A DNA stretch of 64,000 nucleotides from Streptomyces sp. NRRL S-244 (GTDB lineage: Bacteria; Actinomycetota; Actinomycetes; Streptomycetales; Streptomycetaceae). The DNA lies in NCBI RefSeq assembly GCF_000717915.1, contig NZ_JOCX01000004.1, positions 124,001 to 188,000 of the forward strand, written 5' to 3'. The notes beneath the pieces were generated by a model. The model had not been told where the DNA came from. It searched no databases and worked only from the letters and a program-made list of their open reading frames with translations. Positions 42,001 through 51,500 of this stretch are shown one piece after another; the first letter of the stretch is position 1, and each line of letters opens with the position of its first letter. The translations under genes were made by a program, and so were the position numbers.

Positions 42001-45000
42001 TCAATGAGTGGTTTCCATGTCGAACAGTGGATTCAGCGCACTGTCTCCGGCGAGGATCCGCCAGGCCGGAACCCGGATCGTGTGCTCGACCGGACCGGCC
42101 TTCGCGCCGCGGCCGCCGGACGGCAGGCCCACCAGCAGATCGCCGCGCGCGTGGGTGAGGCGCAGGTGCCGTGCGGGGTCCTGGCCGTGCTGCGGGCCGG
42201 TGTCGATCAGTACCGCCGTGTTCGCACCGTCCACCGTGAACAGCAGGTCCACGGAGTGCCCGCCGACCGGCGCCGACCGTTCCAGATCGGTGACCCCCCG
42301 TGCGGCGAGGTGTTGCTGGATCCGGTCCCCGAGTTCCTCGCGGAACCTGGACGCCGTTGTCACTGGCGCTGTCACCGGGCTGACGTCAGGGTCCGCGGCT
42401 GCGCGCGCGACCGCGCTCAACCGGGAGGACCGCTCGGCGAGCAGGGCGGGGAGTCCCGCCTGCCCCTGCCAGAAGCCGTGGCTGCCCACGGTGACCAGCT
42501 GCGATTTCGCCCGGGTGATCGCCACGTTCCACAGATTGACCTGACTCGCCACCCAGTGCGCCGTCCGCGGCGGGGTGTTCCCCGTCGCCACCGGGCTGAG
42601 CACCATGACGTCCCGCTGGCCGCCCTGGAAGGCGTGCACCGTGCCCACCCGTACGCGGTCGTCGTCCGCCCAGATGCGGGCCAGTGCGTCCTTCTGGGCC
42701 CTGAACGGTGTCACCACCCCGACGGTGGCCTGCTCGGGCAGCCGGGCGAGCAGTTCGTCCACCGTGGTCCGTACCGCTCGGGCCTCGGCCGTGTTGCGCC
42801 AGGACTGCCCGTCGGCGCCCCGCGCGGACTCGCCGTCCGGTACGTCCACCCAGCCCAGGACCGGGGCCGGATCGGCGCACCCGACCGGATCGAGCGCCGG
42901 CACCTGCTTGCGGACGTCGGTGAGCACCTGCAACTGGCCCGCGTAGCAATAGCCGTTGACCACGTCCGCGATCTCGGGGTGGCACCGGTAGTGCTCGTCC
43001 AGCAGCAGCGCCGCCTCACCGTGCTGCGCTGCGGCGTGATACGAGGAGTAGACGTGGTAGGCGAGCCGGTGGTCCTCCAGGAGCGCTGCGCTCAGACCGG
43101 AGCGGACCCGTGCCTGCCGCTCCTGCTCGGGGGAGATGCCCGGGATGTGGCCGAGCTGCATCGGGTCGCCGATGATCAGCGCACGCTTCGCGCGGAACAG
43201 CAGCGGCAGGATCGCCGGGATCGAGCACTGGCTCGCCTCGTCGATCACCACGAGGTCGAAGAGCTTCGGGGCCAGCTCGAGTTGGCGCACCGAATGGGTA
43301 CTGATGGCCCACCCCTTGATGTGGGTCATCAGATTCCGCTGGCTCTTCTGGAAGCCGGAGCGCTGGCGCAGGGCCTGCAGCCGCTGGTTCATCAGCGAGC
43401 GCCCCCGGGACATGGCCTCGGCGGCCACGGCCCGGGACAGCTCGCCCGAAGCTTCCGCCAGGCGGGCCGCGCTTTCCAGCCGCGCCCGTTTCAGTTGTTC
43501 CTCGTCCCGGGCGAGATGTTCGGGTACGAGATCCCGCAGGGTGCGTTCCACGTCTGCGGCTTCGGCCAGCGAGTCGAGCAGCTCGGGCAGGGCGGGCCGC
43601 TCGGAGGCCCAGACCGGCCACGGGTACGCCGGGTCGGCGGCTTGAGAGGCGACGAGCGCGGACAGGGCCCGCCCCCTGCGCCACCGGCCGAGCGAGAACC
43701 AACCCGCCGAGGCGGCCTTCCGCGCCCGCTCCTGCCAACGGGTGAGCGGCAAGGACCCGTCGCCCGCCCAAGCCCGTTCCAGTAGTTCCACAGGCATTCC
43801 AAGGCTGCCGGCCCGCTCGGCGCGCTCGCGGAGCAGCTCCAGCAACCGGGATTCCGCACTGATCAGGCCGGCTGCTTCCGCCCGCCTTGAGGCTGCCTCC
43901 GCGTGGCGGTTGCGCAGTTCTCCCGCCACGGTCGCCGCGCCGCGCCGCGGTGTCTCACCCGGCTCGGCAAGCAGCCTTTCCAGCTTCGTCGCCTCGCGCT
44001 CCAGGGCCGCGGCATTCCCCGTCCGCATGAGCAGCCCCGGCGAGATGTCATCGCACCGTCCGGCGACGACATCGACCGCCTCGTTGTTGGTGGAGGCGAC
44101 GAGTACGGACTGTCCGGCAGCGACGGCGGTGGTGACGACCGCGGTGACGACCTCGCTCTTTCCGGTACCGGGCGGCCCGGTGGCGACGGTGAGGTGGCGT
44201 GACATCGCCGACCTGATCACCAGCTCCTGACTCTCGTTGCAGGGTCCGGGCGCGACCACGGTGTCGGGCGCGTCGAGAACGGCGCCCGGATCCCCTCCCG
44301 TCAGGAGCGCGTCCAGCGCGGTACCGGCGATCTGTCCCGTACGGGCCGACATCTGGAGCAGGTTGTCCACCAGGGCTTGCGTGGCGATGCGCTCCACACC
44401 CGTGGGCGCCAGGAGTACGGCGGCGTTGTGGGCTCCGGGACGCAGGGACTGCATCACGGATTGCTCGCTCAGCGCGGACAGGTCGAGGGGCTCCAGCTCC
44501 GGGAGCCCCAACTCGGTGAGCAACTCCCTGATGGCTCGCACCATCTGGCTCTCGTTGCCCTCCTGCCAGGTCGGCTGCCAGCGGGCCAGCAGATCGGCGG
44601 CCTCGTCGTCGCCCAGCAGTTCCGTGATCACGCCGGCGTGCAGGGAGGGCACTCCGCTCGGGCGGAGCAGGTCCCGGCCGTCTTCGTCCGGAGCGAGTTC
44701 CATCGACTGGATCAGCAGTGGCGCGAGCCGCACCGAGGCTCGTCGTCGGCCGTCTCCGCCGCGTTCGGGCAGGGTGACGGCGGGATATCCGTACCAGTAC
44801 TCCTGCAGCGCATCGGCATTCGCTTGCGCGCCGCCGCTGCGGGGCTTGGGCAGCTGTGCGGGGGCGGGGAAGGAGGCCCCGAGTCCGGACTGGATCGTCT
44901 CGGGGCCCCGTCCCAGGAGGAAGTAGGCCGAGTCGCGCCCCTTGTCCCGGTCGGGCAGTGTTCCCGACGCTGCCTGCGCGGTCAGGCAGTGCACGTAATA

Positions 45001-45900
45001 GCGCAGCAGCCGCTGCCACTCCACGCCGTCGCGAGCGTCCCGCGCGGCCAGTTCCCGTGCCTTGACGAGTGCGGGGGAGCGCTGTGCGGCCTCGACGGCG
45101 TCGTGGGGCGGGGGCTGGAGCTGGACGGTTCGGGCCACGGAGCGTGCGAAGGGCAGACTGTGTGTCGCGCGGATCGTCGATTTGGTCGGTCGCTGTTCCT
45201 CGGGGACGCCATTGCGCACCATTTGCGAGGTCAGGTACTCGAAGAGGTCATCCGGTGTGATCCAGCCGCCGTTCTCCTTGACCCGGCCCGTGCGCAGGCC
45301 TTCCACGATCTCCCCGGTGAACCGGGAGGTGCCGAGGGACGATCCGACCGGGGCCATGGCGGAGGCCGCCTGGAGTGCGTCGGAGGCGGTGATGAAGTAG
45401 ACGCCGGTCGGCCGCAGCAGGGTGCTGGGCGAAGGCCGGACTTCCGCCTCCGTCGAACCCTTGGCCGTCCACCCCTGGACGACGGAGCCGCTGGAGCAGC
45501 AGTCCAGCAGCACGACCTTTGACGAGGCGCGGCAGGACTGGAGCATGCGCTCCAGGAACTCCGCGGAGACGGCCGTGCCCGGCAGGTCGTCCGGGTCGGC
45601 GTCGCGGGTGAGGAAGTACAGCTGGTTGTCGGCCTCGCAGAACTCCCCGTGTCCACTGAAGTACAGCAGGGCCGTCTCGCTGGGCTGGCGCTCCTCAAGG
45701 AACGCCTCGATCGCGTGCAGCATCTCGGCGCGGGTGGGCTCCGTGACCATGGCGCAGTCGTTGTACATGCCGATCTCGGTGCTCTCCAGGACTGCTTGCA
45801 TGTAGTGCAGGTCGGCCCGGACCGGCGGCAGATCGTGGTAGCGGTCGCTGTCGTACGTGGATACGCCGATGAGGATGGCGTACCGGTCGTTCTCGCTCAT
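42001..45900 (-). CDS. Caspase-like peptidase fused to superfamily 1 (Upf1-like) helicase
   Basis: A 1299-residue fusion. Residues 1-250 form a caspase-like peptidase: YAILIGVSTYDSD opening, catalytic His84 in YFSGHGEF and Cys135 in LLDCCSSG. A linker of about 300 residues of unknown fold follows. The helicase has Walker A GPPGTGKS (575-582), an inserted coiled coil (about 635-830), Walker B VVIDEASQ (885-891), GDPMQL (911-916), VGVVTPFRAQK and the late motifs VGTVHAFQGGQRDVM and NVAITRAKSQL. The last 130 residues (VGGHSVDLLFTVDG ... AVLIDTGP) resemble a Vsr/PD-(D/E)XK nuclease without clear catalytic residues. Nucleic-acid sensing by the helicase with the caspase as effector is inference. 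It overlaps the EACC1 gene by 4 bases. Confidence 0.88.
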   Translation of the reverse strand: MSENDRYAILIGVSTYDSDRYHDLPPVRADLHYMQAVLESTEIGMYNDCAMVTEPTRAEMLHAIEAFLEERQPSETALLYFSGHGEFCEADNQLYFLTRDADPDDLPGTAVSAEFLERMLQSCRASSKVVLLDCCSSGSVVQGWTAKGSTEAEVRPSPSTLLRPTGVYFITASDALQAASAMAPVGSSLGTSRFTGEIVEGLRTGRVKENGGWITPDDLFEYLTSQMVRNGVPEEQRPTKSTIRATHSLPFARSVARTVQLQPPPHDAVEAAQRSPALVKARELAARDARDGVEWQRLLRYYVHCLTAQAASGTLPDRDKGRDSAYFLLGRGPETIQSGLGASFPAPAQLPKPRSGGAQANADALQEYWYGYPAVTLPERGGDGRRRASVRLAPLLIQSMELAPDEDGRDLLRPSGVPSLHAGVITELLGDDEAADLLARWQPTWQEGNESQMVRAIRELLTELGLPELEPLDLSALSEQSVMQSLRPGAHNAAVLLAPTGVERIATQALVDNLLQMSARTGQIAGTALDALLTGGDPGAVLDAPDTVVAPGPCNESQELVIRSAMSRHLTVATGPPGTGKSEVVTAVVTTAVAAGQSVLVASTNNEAVDVVAGRCDDISPGLLMRTGNAAALEREATKLERLLAEPGETPRRGAATVAGELRNRHAEAASRRAEAAGLISAESRLLELLRERAERAGSLGMPVELLERAWAGDGSLPLTRWQERARKAASAGWFSLGRWRRGRALSALVASQAADPAYPWPVWASERPALPELLDSLAEAADVERTLRDLVPEHLARDEEQLKRARLESAARLAEASGELSRAVAAEAMSRGRSLMNQRLQALRQRSGFQKSQRNLMTHIKGWAISTHSVRQLELAPKLFDLVVIDEASQCSIPAILPLLFRAKRALIIGDPMQLGHIPGISPEQERQARVRSGLSAALLEDHRLAYHVYSSYHAAAQHGEAALLLDEHYRCHPEIADVVNGYCYAGQLQVLTDVRKQVPALDPVGCADPAPVLGWVDVPDGESARGADGQSWRNTAEARAVRTTVDELLARLPEQATVGVVTPFRAQKDALARIWADDDRVRVGTVHAFQGGQRDVMVLSPVATGNTPPRTAHWVASQVNLWNVAITRAKSQLVTVGSHGFWQGQAGLPALLAERSSRLSAVARAAADPDVSPVTAPVTTASRFREELGDRIQQHLAARGVTDLERSAPVGGHSVDLLFTVDGANTAVLIDTGPQHGQDPARHLRLTHARGDLLVGLPSGGRGAKAGPVEHTIRVPAWRILAGDSALNPLFDMETTH

Positions 45901-46307
45901 TCGGCGCCCGGCCCGCCCTCATCGCCGTCGGCGGCGGCCCGGGTGTCCCCGTCGAGGAACCGTGCGATCTGCTCGTCGTCGGCGCGTGCCTCCTTGCCGG
46001 AGATGCGCAGGGTGGCCCCGTCCGGGCGGGTGACGACAATGGTCCGCTGCGGCACGCGGGCCAGCCAGACCTGCACCAACGCGGTCACCAGGGAGCCTCC
46101 GCTGAACACCAGCCCGATGAGGTCCGTGACCGGGCCGCCCTTGTCGCCCTCGCGGACGGTCCGCTGACCGGGGACGTCGAGGGCGGCCGAGGGGTCGGCG
46201 TCACCGATCGCGGTGAGGAGCTCGCGTGTCTCGCGGCGAGCCCGCAGCGGGTCCTCGTCGACGATGGAGATGCGGTAGCCGGGCGAACCCGCGTGGCTGG
46301 TGTTCAT
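45897..46307 (-). CDS. EACC1-type effector-associated protein (conflict system component)
   Basis: A 136-residue protein starting MNTSHAGSPGYR. An N-terminal acidic beta/alpha part is followed by a hydrophobic helix (PVTDLIGLVFSGGSLVTALVQVWL, residues 59-82) and a short beta domain (TIVVTRPDGATLRISGKEA). This layout matches the small constant component (EACC1) found beside caspase or protease effectors in actinobacterial conflict systems. It is directly coupled by an ATGA overlap to the caspase-helicase gene, so it probably docks or anchors that protein at the membrane, an inference. Confidence 0.78.
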   Translation of the reverse strand: MNTSHAGSPGYRISIVDEDPLRARRETRELLTAIGDADPSAALDVPGQRTVREGDKGGPVTDLIGLVFSGGSLVTALVQVWLARVPQRTIVVTRPDGATLRISGKEARADDEQIARFLDGDTRAAADGDEGGPGAE

Positions 46308-46329
46308 GCTGACTGTCCCCCTGTTTTCC

Positions 46330-46346
46330 TCGTGCGGCGCGCACGA
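46330..46346. other. Short hairpin upstream of the EACC1 gene
   Basis: Arms tcgtgc and gcacga around five bases, 23 bases ahead of the EACC1 start. A TATATC on the minus strand at about 46355-46362 may be a -10 element. No clear -35 was found in the 160-base gap. Confidence 0.35.
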
Positions 46347-46467
46347 ACCCGTGAGGATATACAGGGGAATGGATGCCTATGGCACTGTCTTCCGGAACCG
46401 GCTGGTTCATTGGCGCAAACATGCCGATCCATGTCGCGCCGACGATGCCCTCCCGCTGGTCCGGGCC

Positions 46468-48357
46468 CTATTCGGCGGTCGAGACCTCGGCAACGGGCGG
46501 GATCAATGAGCGGAGTTTCCCGCGGGTTTCCGGGTCGGTTGAGTAGATGATCGTGCCGATCATGCCCCGCGTCAGCAGCACCTTGTAGGTGTTGCGGACC
46601 AGGCGGTCGACGTCCTCGTCCGGGGTGGCCTTGGTGAAGGAGGGGTCCTTGGACGCCGTACGGTCCACGACCCAGCGGTCGGTCCGCCAGACGAGGTCCG
46701 GACCCATGATCACGCCGGACCAGTCGTACTCGAAGCCCTGCGCGGTGTAGACGCACCCGACCTGTTCGAAGCCCGCGGGGTCGGTGGCCCACAGCGGCGC
46801 CGGTGGCGCGCCGAGCAGGGAACGGTCCCCGGACAGGTTCCACGGCTTCGCCCAGTCGCCGATGACCACATCGGCGGGCAGCTCCGTCATGCTCGGAGTG
46901 ATCTTCGTCGTCCACTTCCAGCAGTAGCCGGCAGACAGCCGAGCCTCGTAGTCCAGGGCACGCCGTGCGGCCAGGAACTCCTCCAGCTCCTGCGGGCTGT
47001 CCGCCGCCAGCAGTTGCACCTTCCCGTCGGGTTCCCATGCGGCGGGCCCGTCGCCCTCCAGCCCCAACAGACCGGTCACCCAGCGCAGGTACGCGTCGCT
47101 GCCGCCGCACCGGAACTGGCTGTCCAGCTCGACCACCGTGCACTCCAGCCCCTGCTCGGCCGCCGCCTCCCGGATCTCCTCCACGGTCCCCATCTCACCC
47201 GGGCGCACCACCTGGTGCTGGTCCAGGAGAAACACCGGAACCCGTGCAGCGTCCATCAGCTCCGCCACCTGGGGGCGGCCGGAGCGCAGGGCGGCCTTGG
47301 TGTAGCGGTTCGCGGAGGTCTTGCGGAGGCGGTGCGCCTCGTCGCAGACGAGCACGTCCAGGTCGTTGGGCTCGGCCTCCATGAAGCTGTTGAAGTAGCG
47401 GAAGAGCTTCTGGACCTCGGGCTTGCGGGCTCCCGCGACCCTGCGCATCGTCTTGGTGAACGACGCCGATCCGGTGGCGTGCAGGGCGGGCACCCCGCGC
47501 CGATAGAGGTCGCCCAGCAGGGACAGCGCGATCACGCTCTTGCCGGAGCCCGGACCACCGGCCACCACGACCACCTGCTTGTGGTTGGACCTCCGCGCCT
47601 TTCGAACCGCGGACATCACCGTCTCGTACGCGAGCCGCTGCTCACCCAGCAGCACGAACTGCTCCCGGTTGCGCACCTCTTCGGCGGCGACGGCCATCAG
47701 CTGCCTGGACGGCCTGACCTTGCCCTGGAGCAGGGCGTCGGCCGCTTCGGCGCCGGGCTTCGGTGCGAGCATCGAGCGGAGGTAGTCGAGGAAGGCGCCG
47801 CGCTGCTCACCGGTGAACATCCGGCCTCGACGGTCTTCCGTCACGTCCCGCAGCCCTGCCACCCCGAACTCGGTCGCGTTGTGCAGGTACGCCACTCCGG
47901 CGATGGACTCCGGTGCCTGCTCCAATGCCCCGTTGAACGACACCAGATAGTCGCAGTAGCCCCGCACCTGCTCGATCGGGTTCAGGACGGGCCCCGGGTA
48001 CGCGTCGATGCGGCACCGCAGCGGGTCGCCGTCCTCCGGGTAGGCACTGCTCCACTGCTTGAGCTCGACCACCACGTACGACGGTCCTCCGGTGCCCGGA
48101 TGCACCCCCGCCAGTATCACGTCCGCGCGTTTGCTGGTCAGAGGCAGCCCGTACTCCAGCAGCATCTCCACCTCGCCGAGGCCGGCTTCGACCAGCGCAT
48201 TGGTGAGCGCGGGGATGCTGCGCTCCCAGGAGCGCACCTCCGACGGATGGGGCCGGTGGCGGTGCTTGTGCAGGAAGTTCTCGCTCAGGAGCTCGGCCAG
48301 CCGTCCTTCGAGGTGGGTGCGGGTGGCCAACGACGCCGCGGACTCACGGAACAGCAA
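46468..48357 (-). CDS. DUF2075-type ATPase/helicase with N-terminal PD-(D/E)XK-like nuclease
   Basis: A protein of 629 residues when started at the TTG at 48357 (MLFRESAASLATR), which has a GGGGG ribosome binding site 7 bases ahead and gives the usual family start. Residues 1-200 hold a nuclease-like domain with Asp79 (KRADVIL) and ELK (Glu98, Lys100), the PD-(D/E)XK pattern. The ATPase has Walker A GGPGSGKS (267-274) and DEAH (339-342). Conserved DUF2075 segments include LDQHQVVRPGE, ELDSQFRCGGSD and YTAQGFEYDW, with NTYKVLLTRGM near the end. The family is called Schlafen-group-3-like and is linked to defence in bacteria. It is a single-gene unit between the other two systems. Confidence 0.85.
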   Translation of the reverse strand: MLFRESAASLATRTHLEGRLAELLSENFLHKHRHRPHPSEVRSWERSIPALTNALVEAGLGEVEMLLEYGLPLTSKRADVILAGVHPGTGGPSYVVVELKQWSSAYPEDGDPLRCRIDAYPGPVLNPIEQVRGYCDYLVSFNGALEQAPESIAGVAYLHNATEFGVAGLRDVTEDRRGRMFTGEQRGAFLDYLRSMLAPKPGAEAADALLQGKVRPSRQLMAVAAEEVRNREQFVLLGEQRLAYETVMSAVRKARRSNHKQVVVVAGGPGSGKSVIALSLLGDLYRRGVPALHATGSASFTKTMRRVAGARKPEVQKLFRYFNSFMEAEPNDLDVLVCDEAHRLRKTSANRYTKAALRSGRPQVAELMDAARVPVFLLDQHQVVRPGEMGTVEEIREAAAEQGLECTVVELDSQFRCGGSDAYLRWVTGLLGLEGDGPAAWEPDGKVQLLAADSPQELEEFLAARRALDYEARLSAGYCWKWTTKITPSMTELPADVVIGDWAKPWNLSGDRSLLGAPPAPLWATDPAGFEQVGCVYTAQGFEYDWSGVIMGPDLVWRTDRWVVDRTASKDPSFTKATPDEDVDRLVRNTYKVLLTRGMIGTIIYSTDPETRGKLRSLIPPVAEVSTAE

Positions 48358-48362
48358 GAAAA

Positions 48363-48403
48363 TGCCCCCAGGCAGCACGAAGTAGCTCGTGCGGGTGGGG
48401 GCA
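48363..48403 (-). promoter_or_regulatory. Hairpin that would sequester the ribosome binding site of the DUF2075 gene
   Basis: Outer arms 48363-48370 and 48396-48403 (8 bp, perfect) and inner arms 48375-48380 and 48387-48392 (6 bp, perfect). On the minus-strand mRNA the ribosome binding site GGGGGCA lies inside the outer stem, only a few bases before the TTG start. Confidence 0.5.
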
Positions 48404-48591
48404 TGTCCTTCGGTTCCACGGAAGTGGAGCGGAAGCCCGGCGGGCCGCTGAGATGGTCGTAGCAATCCTAGAACAGGACGTGGATCATGTCCCCGGAGCT
48501 GGGCGGCAGCTTCATGCGTGAGGACCGGTGACGGTCCCCATCCGCGACGACGCATGAGCCGTCGCCGGCCCGGCTGTGGTGGAGCCGGACG

Positions 48592-51500
48592 TCAGGTGGG
48601 GGTGGGGGGGACGCGGACGCTCATCCATTCGTTGAGGGCCGGGGCGGAGTAGCCGTCGGGGGGCAGGTCGCGGGGGCCGAGGACGGCGATGCCCTCGGGT
48701 TCCAGGAGGCGGCGGGCTTCTCGGGCGCGGCGGTGGCCGCTCGGGCCGGCGACCATGGTGAGAGTCGTGACCGTGATCCGCTTGCCGATCGCCCTGCGGA
48801 AGAGTTCGTTGACGCGCCTCTGCGGGCCCCGCGGGGTGAGGACCGCCGCACGGGCGTCGGGGTCGAGATGGAGCAGGACGTTTTCGGGCAGTGGCATGTC
48901 CTGATGGAGCCACCGCACCCGGTCCATCGCGGTTCTCCGGAGCGCTCGGTTGCCGTCACGGTTGCCCGCAGGCCTGAGGACGAGGTCGGGATCGATGCGC
49001 AACAGGCCGGCGCCCCAGCGTGAATGGAGGTCGTCCGCGTGGATGAGGAGGCAGATGTGGCCGTACGTTTCGGGCGGGATCGCCCAGACGCCACGACGCC
49101 CGGAGAAGCGTAGGTCGAATTCTGTGCCTCGGTGTCGCAGGTCCATCCGGACCCCACGCTCAAGGGCCAACGCCGAGGTGATGGCCTGCTCGACCTTGAC
49201 TCCGATCACGGACCGTTCCGCGCGTGAGAGCTCCCGGACGTCGAAGCGGCCCGTACGGGTTCCGTCGAGGACGAAGTCGAAGGCGTCGCGCAGGGCGTAC
49301 GCCAGCACGCTGCCGTCGGGATCCGCAGCAAGAAGGGACGAGTGCAGCGCCTCCAACTCCTCGTCCGGCGCTGCGTCCGTGACCGGCGCCTGCGGCTGAC
49401 GTGCCGTTTCCGGGTAGTGCAGCCAGGCGTCCAGGGATTCGTCGGCGAGTCGGACCTTGGCGAAGGCTCCGCCCGATTGCTCCGACAGGAGCATGGCCGC
49501 ATCGGAGACGGTCAGCAGGTTCAGCAGGCCCAGCTCCGACGCGGTGCGGTTCAGTTCGGAGGAGCGCAGGATAAGACGGGCCGTCCGGATGCCGGTTCCT
49601 GTGAAGTCCTCATGGACCACGCCGGTGTGGACCACCATGCTGAACACGGGGACCGCCGGAGCGGGGAGACCCGCCAGGAGCGCCTCGACGAGGCGCCCAA
49701 CCGGCACCCGGCGTGCCACTGCCACCGTCAGGGTGCTGTCCGTGATGTGCATGCGGTACTCGGACTCCAGCGCCCCGGCCCTCCGTACGGCCGTGAGCAG
49801 GCGGCCGTACAGCGAGCCGTCCCCCAGGTCCCCGTCGGCCATGATGACGGTCGCGTGTTCCGAGGCCCGCTCCGCCCGGGCCTGGACGGCCGGGGCCGGG
49901 GCCGGGGTCGGCAGGTCGGGCGCGTGCTCCAGCGTGTTCTGCAGGGTGCGGGCGGCCACGGCCAGCGACTCCTCGTCGCCAAGGGTACGGAGGAGCTTCA
50001 GTTCCCGATCGAGGTAGCGCAGGGCTGCAGCCCTCTGCCCGGCGCCGGCCAGCAGCTCGGCGAGGCGGTGCAGGGCCTTCGTCTCATTGAACGGGTCGCC
50101 GTTCTCGTGGGCGAGGTCGACCGCTTTCGCCAGCAGTGACTCGGCTACCGTCGGCTTGCCCTGGCCGAGGGCCGCGTCGGCCTGCAACCGGGCGATCAGG
50201 CACCGCAGTTCCGTCGGTGGCGCCTTCAACTGAGTCAGAGTGGCGGTGGCCCGCGAGAAGTGGTGCGAGGCCAGCTGGCTGTGGGCCAGCGCGACCCCTG
50301 CCCAGCTGTGACTCGCCTCGTCCGAGGCGGCGAGCGCAGCCTTGGACAGCCCGTCGGCGGCCCTCGCATATGCCGTCCGGTGGCGCGGCGACGCCGCGAG
50401 GTCGCGCAGCAGGACCAACAGGCGGGCCCGGGTGCCCAGGTCGCCGTCCTCGGCTTCGTCGCGCGGTGTGAGCAGGGTCAGCAGGTGCGGGTGCCGGTCC
50501 GCGTAGTCGCCCAGAGGGAACTCCGGTGGGCCCTCGTACGGATCGCAGCCGACCTGGCGGGGAAGGGGGTCACCCGGATGCTCATGCGTGCAGGCGCTGA
50601 CGACGATGCGGCCATGGTGGGAGACCAGCCGCTCCAGCGCCGCACGCCATTCCGCGGCGGGGAGGTCGGACAGCCCCTTGGCCTGAGCGAAACTCCTGAT
50701 GGCGTCGTGTAGATGGTGAACATCCCCCGGGGAACGCTCCACCAGTCCGGCGGCGACCAGGGCATCGGTGGACCATTGGGCCTCGCGCTCCGTGGTGCCC
50801 AGCAGCACGGCGATCTCCGCGAGCGTCAGCCGGGCCCGCGGATGCAGCGCCAGCAGCAGCAGCGCCCGAACCCGATCGGGCGCGAGCCGGTTCAGCCGCG
50901 CGGTCAGGACCGACCGCAGGTCCCAGCCGGGCAGCTGCTCCGGCGTGCCGGGAGGCGCTGCCCGCAGTGTGGCGGGTGCGTAGCTGTCGGCGGCGACCCA
51001 CTTGGCGATCACCTTGACGGCCAGGGGCCAGGCTTCGGCGAGGTGGAAGGGCTCCGTGAGGTGGGCGGCGGGTACGGCGCCGTCCGGCTGCGGTGCGAAG
51101 CGGCGCATCAGGGTCTGCACGCTCGCGCTGTCCAGTGGCCCGAGGGAGACGACCGACCGGAAGGGTCCCGCCGCGTCCTTGGCCGTTGCCAGGACGGCGC
51201 AGCCGGGACTTGTCGGGTGCAGCCTGGCCGCGGAGTCGGTGGAGGGGTTGTCGAGCACGATGAGGACGCGGCGTCCGGCCAGCGTGGCGCGGTACAGCTC
51301 CGCCATGTCCTGCATGCCGCTCGGAATGGTCGTGCTCGGGACGCCGAGCGCCCGGAGGAAGCCGTACAGGGCCGATGAGACGTTCGTCGTGTGCAGGTCG
51401 GCGAAGAGCACACCGTCTTCGAATTGTTCCTTCACCCGGTGCGCCACGTGCAGCATCAGGCTGGTGGCGCCCGCACCCTGCACGCCTTGAGGCGCGGTGA

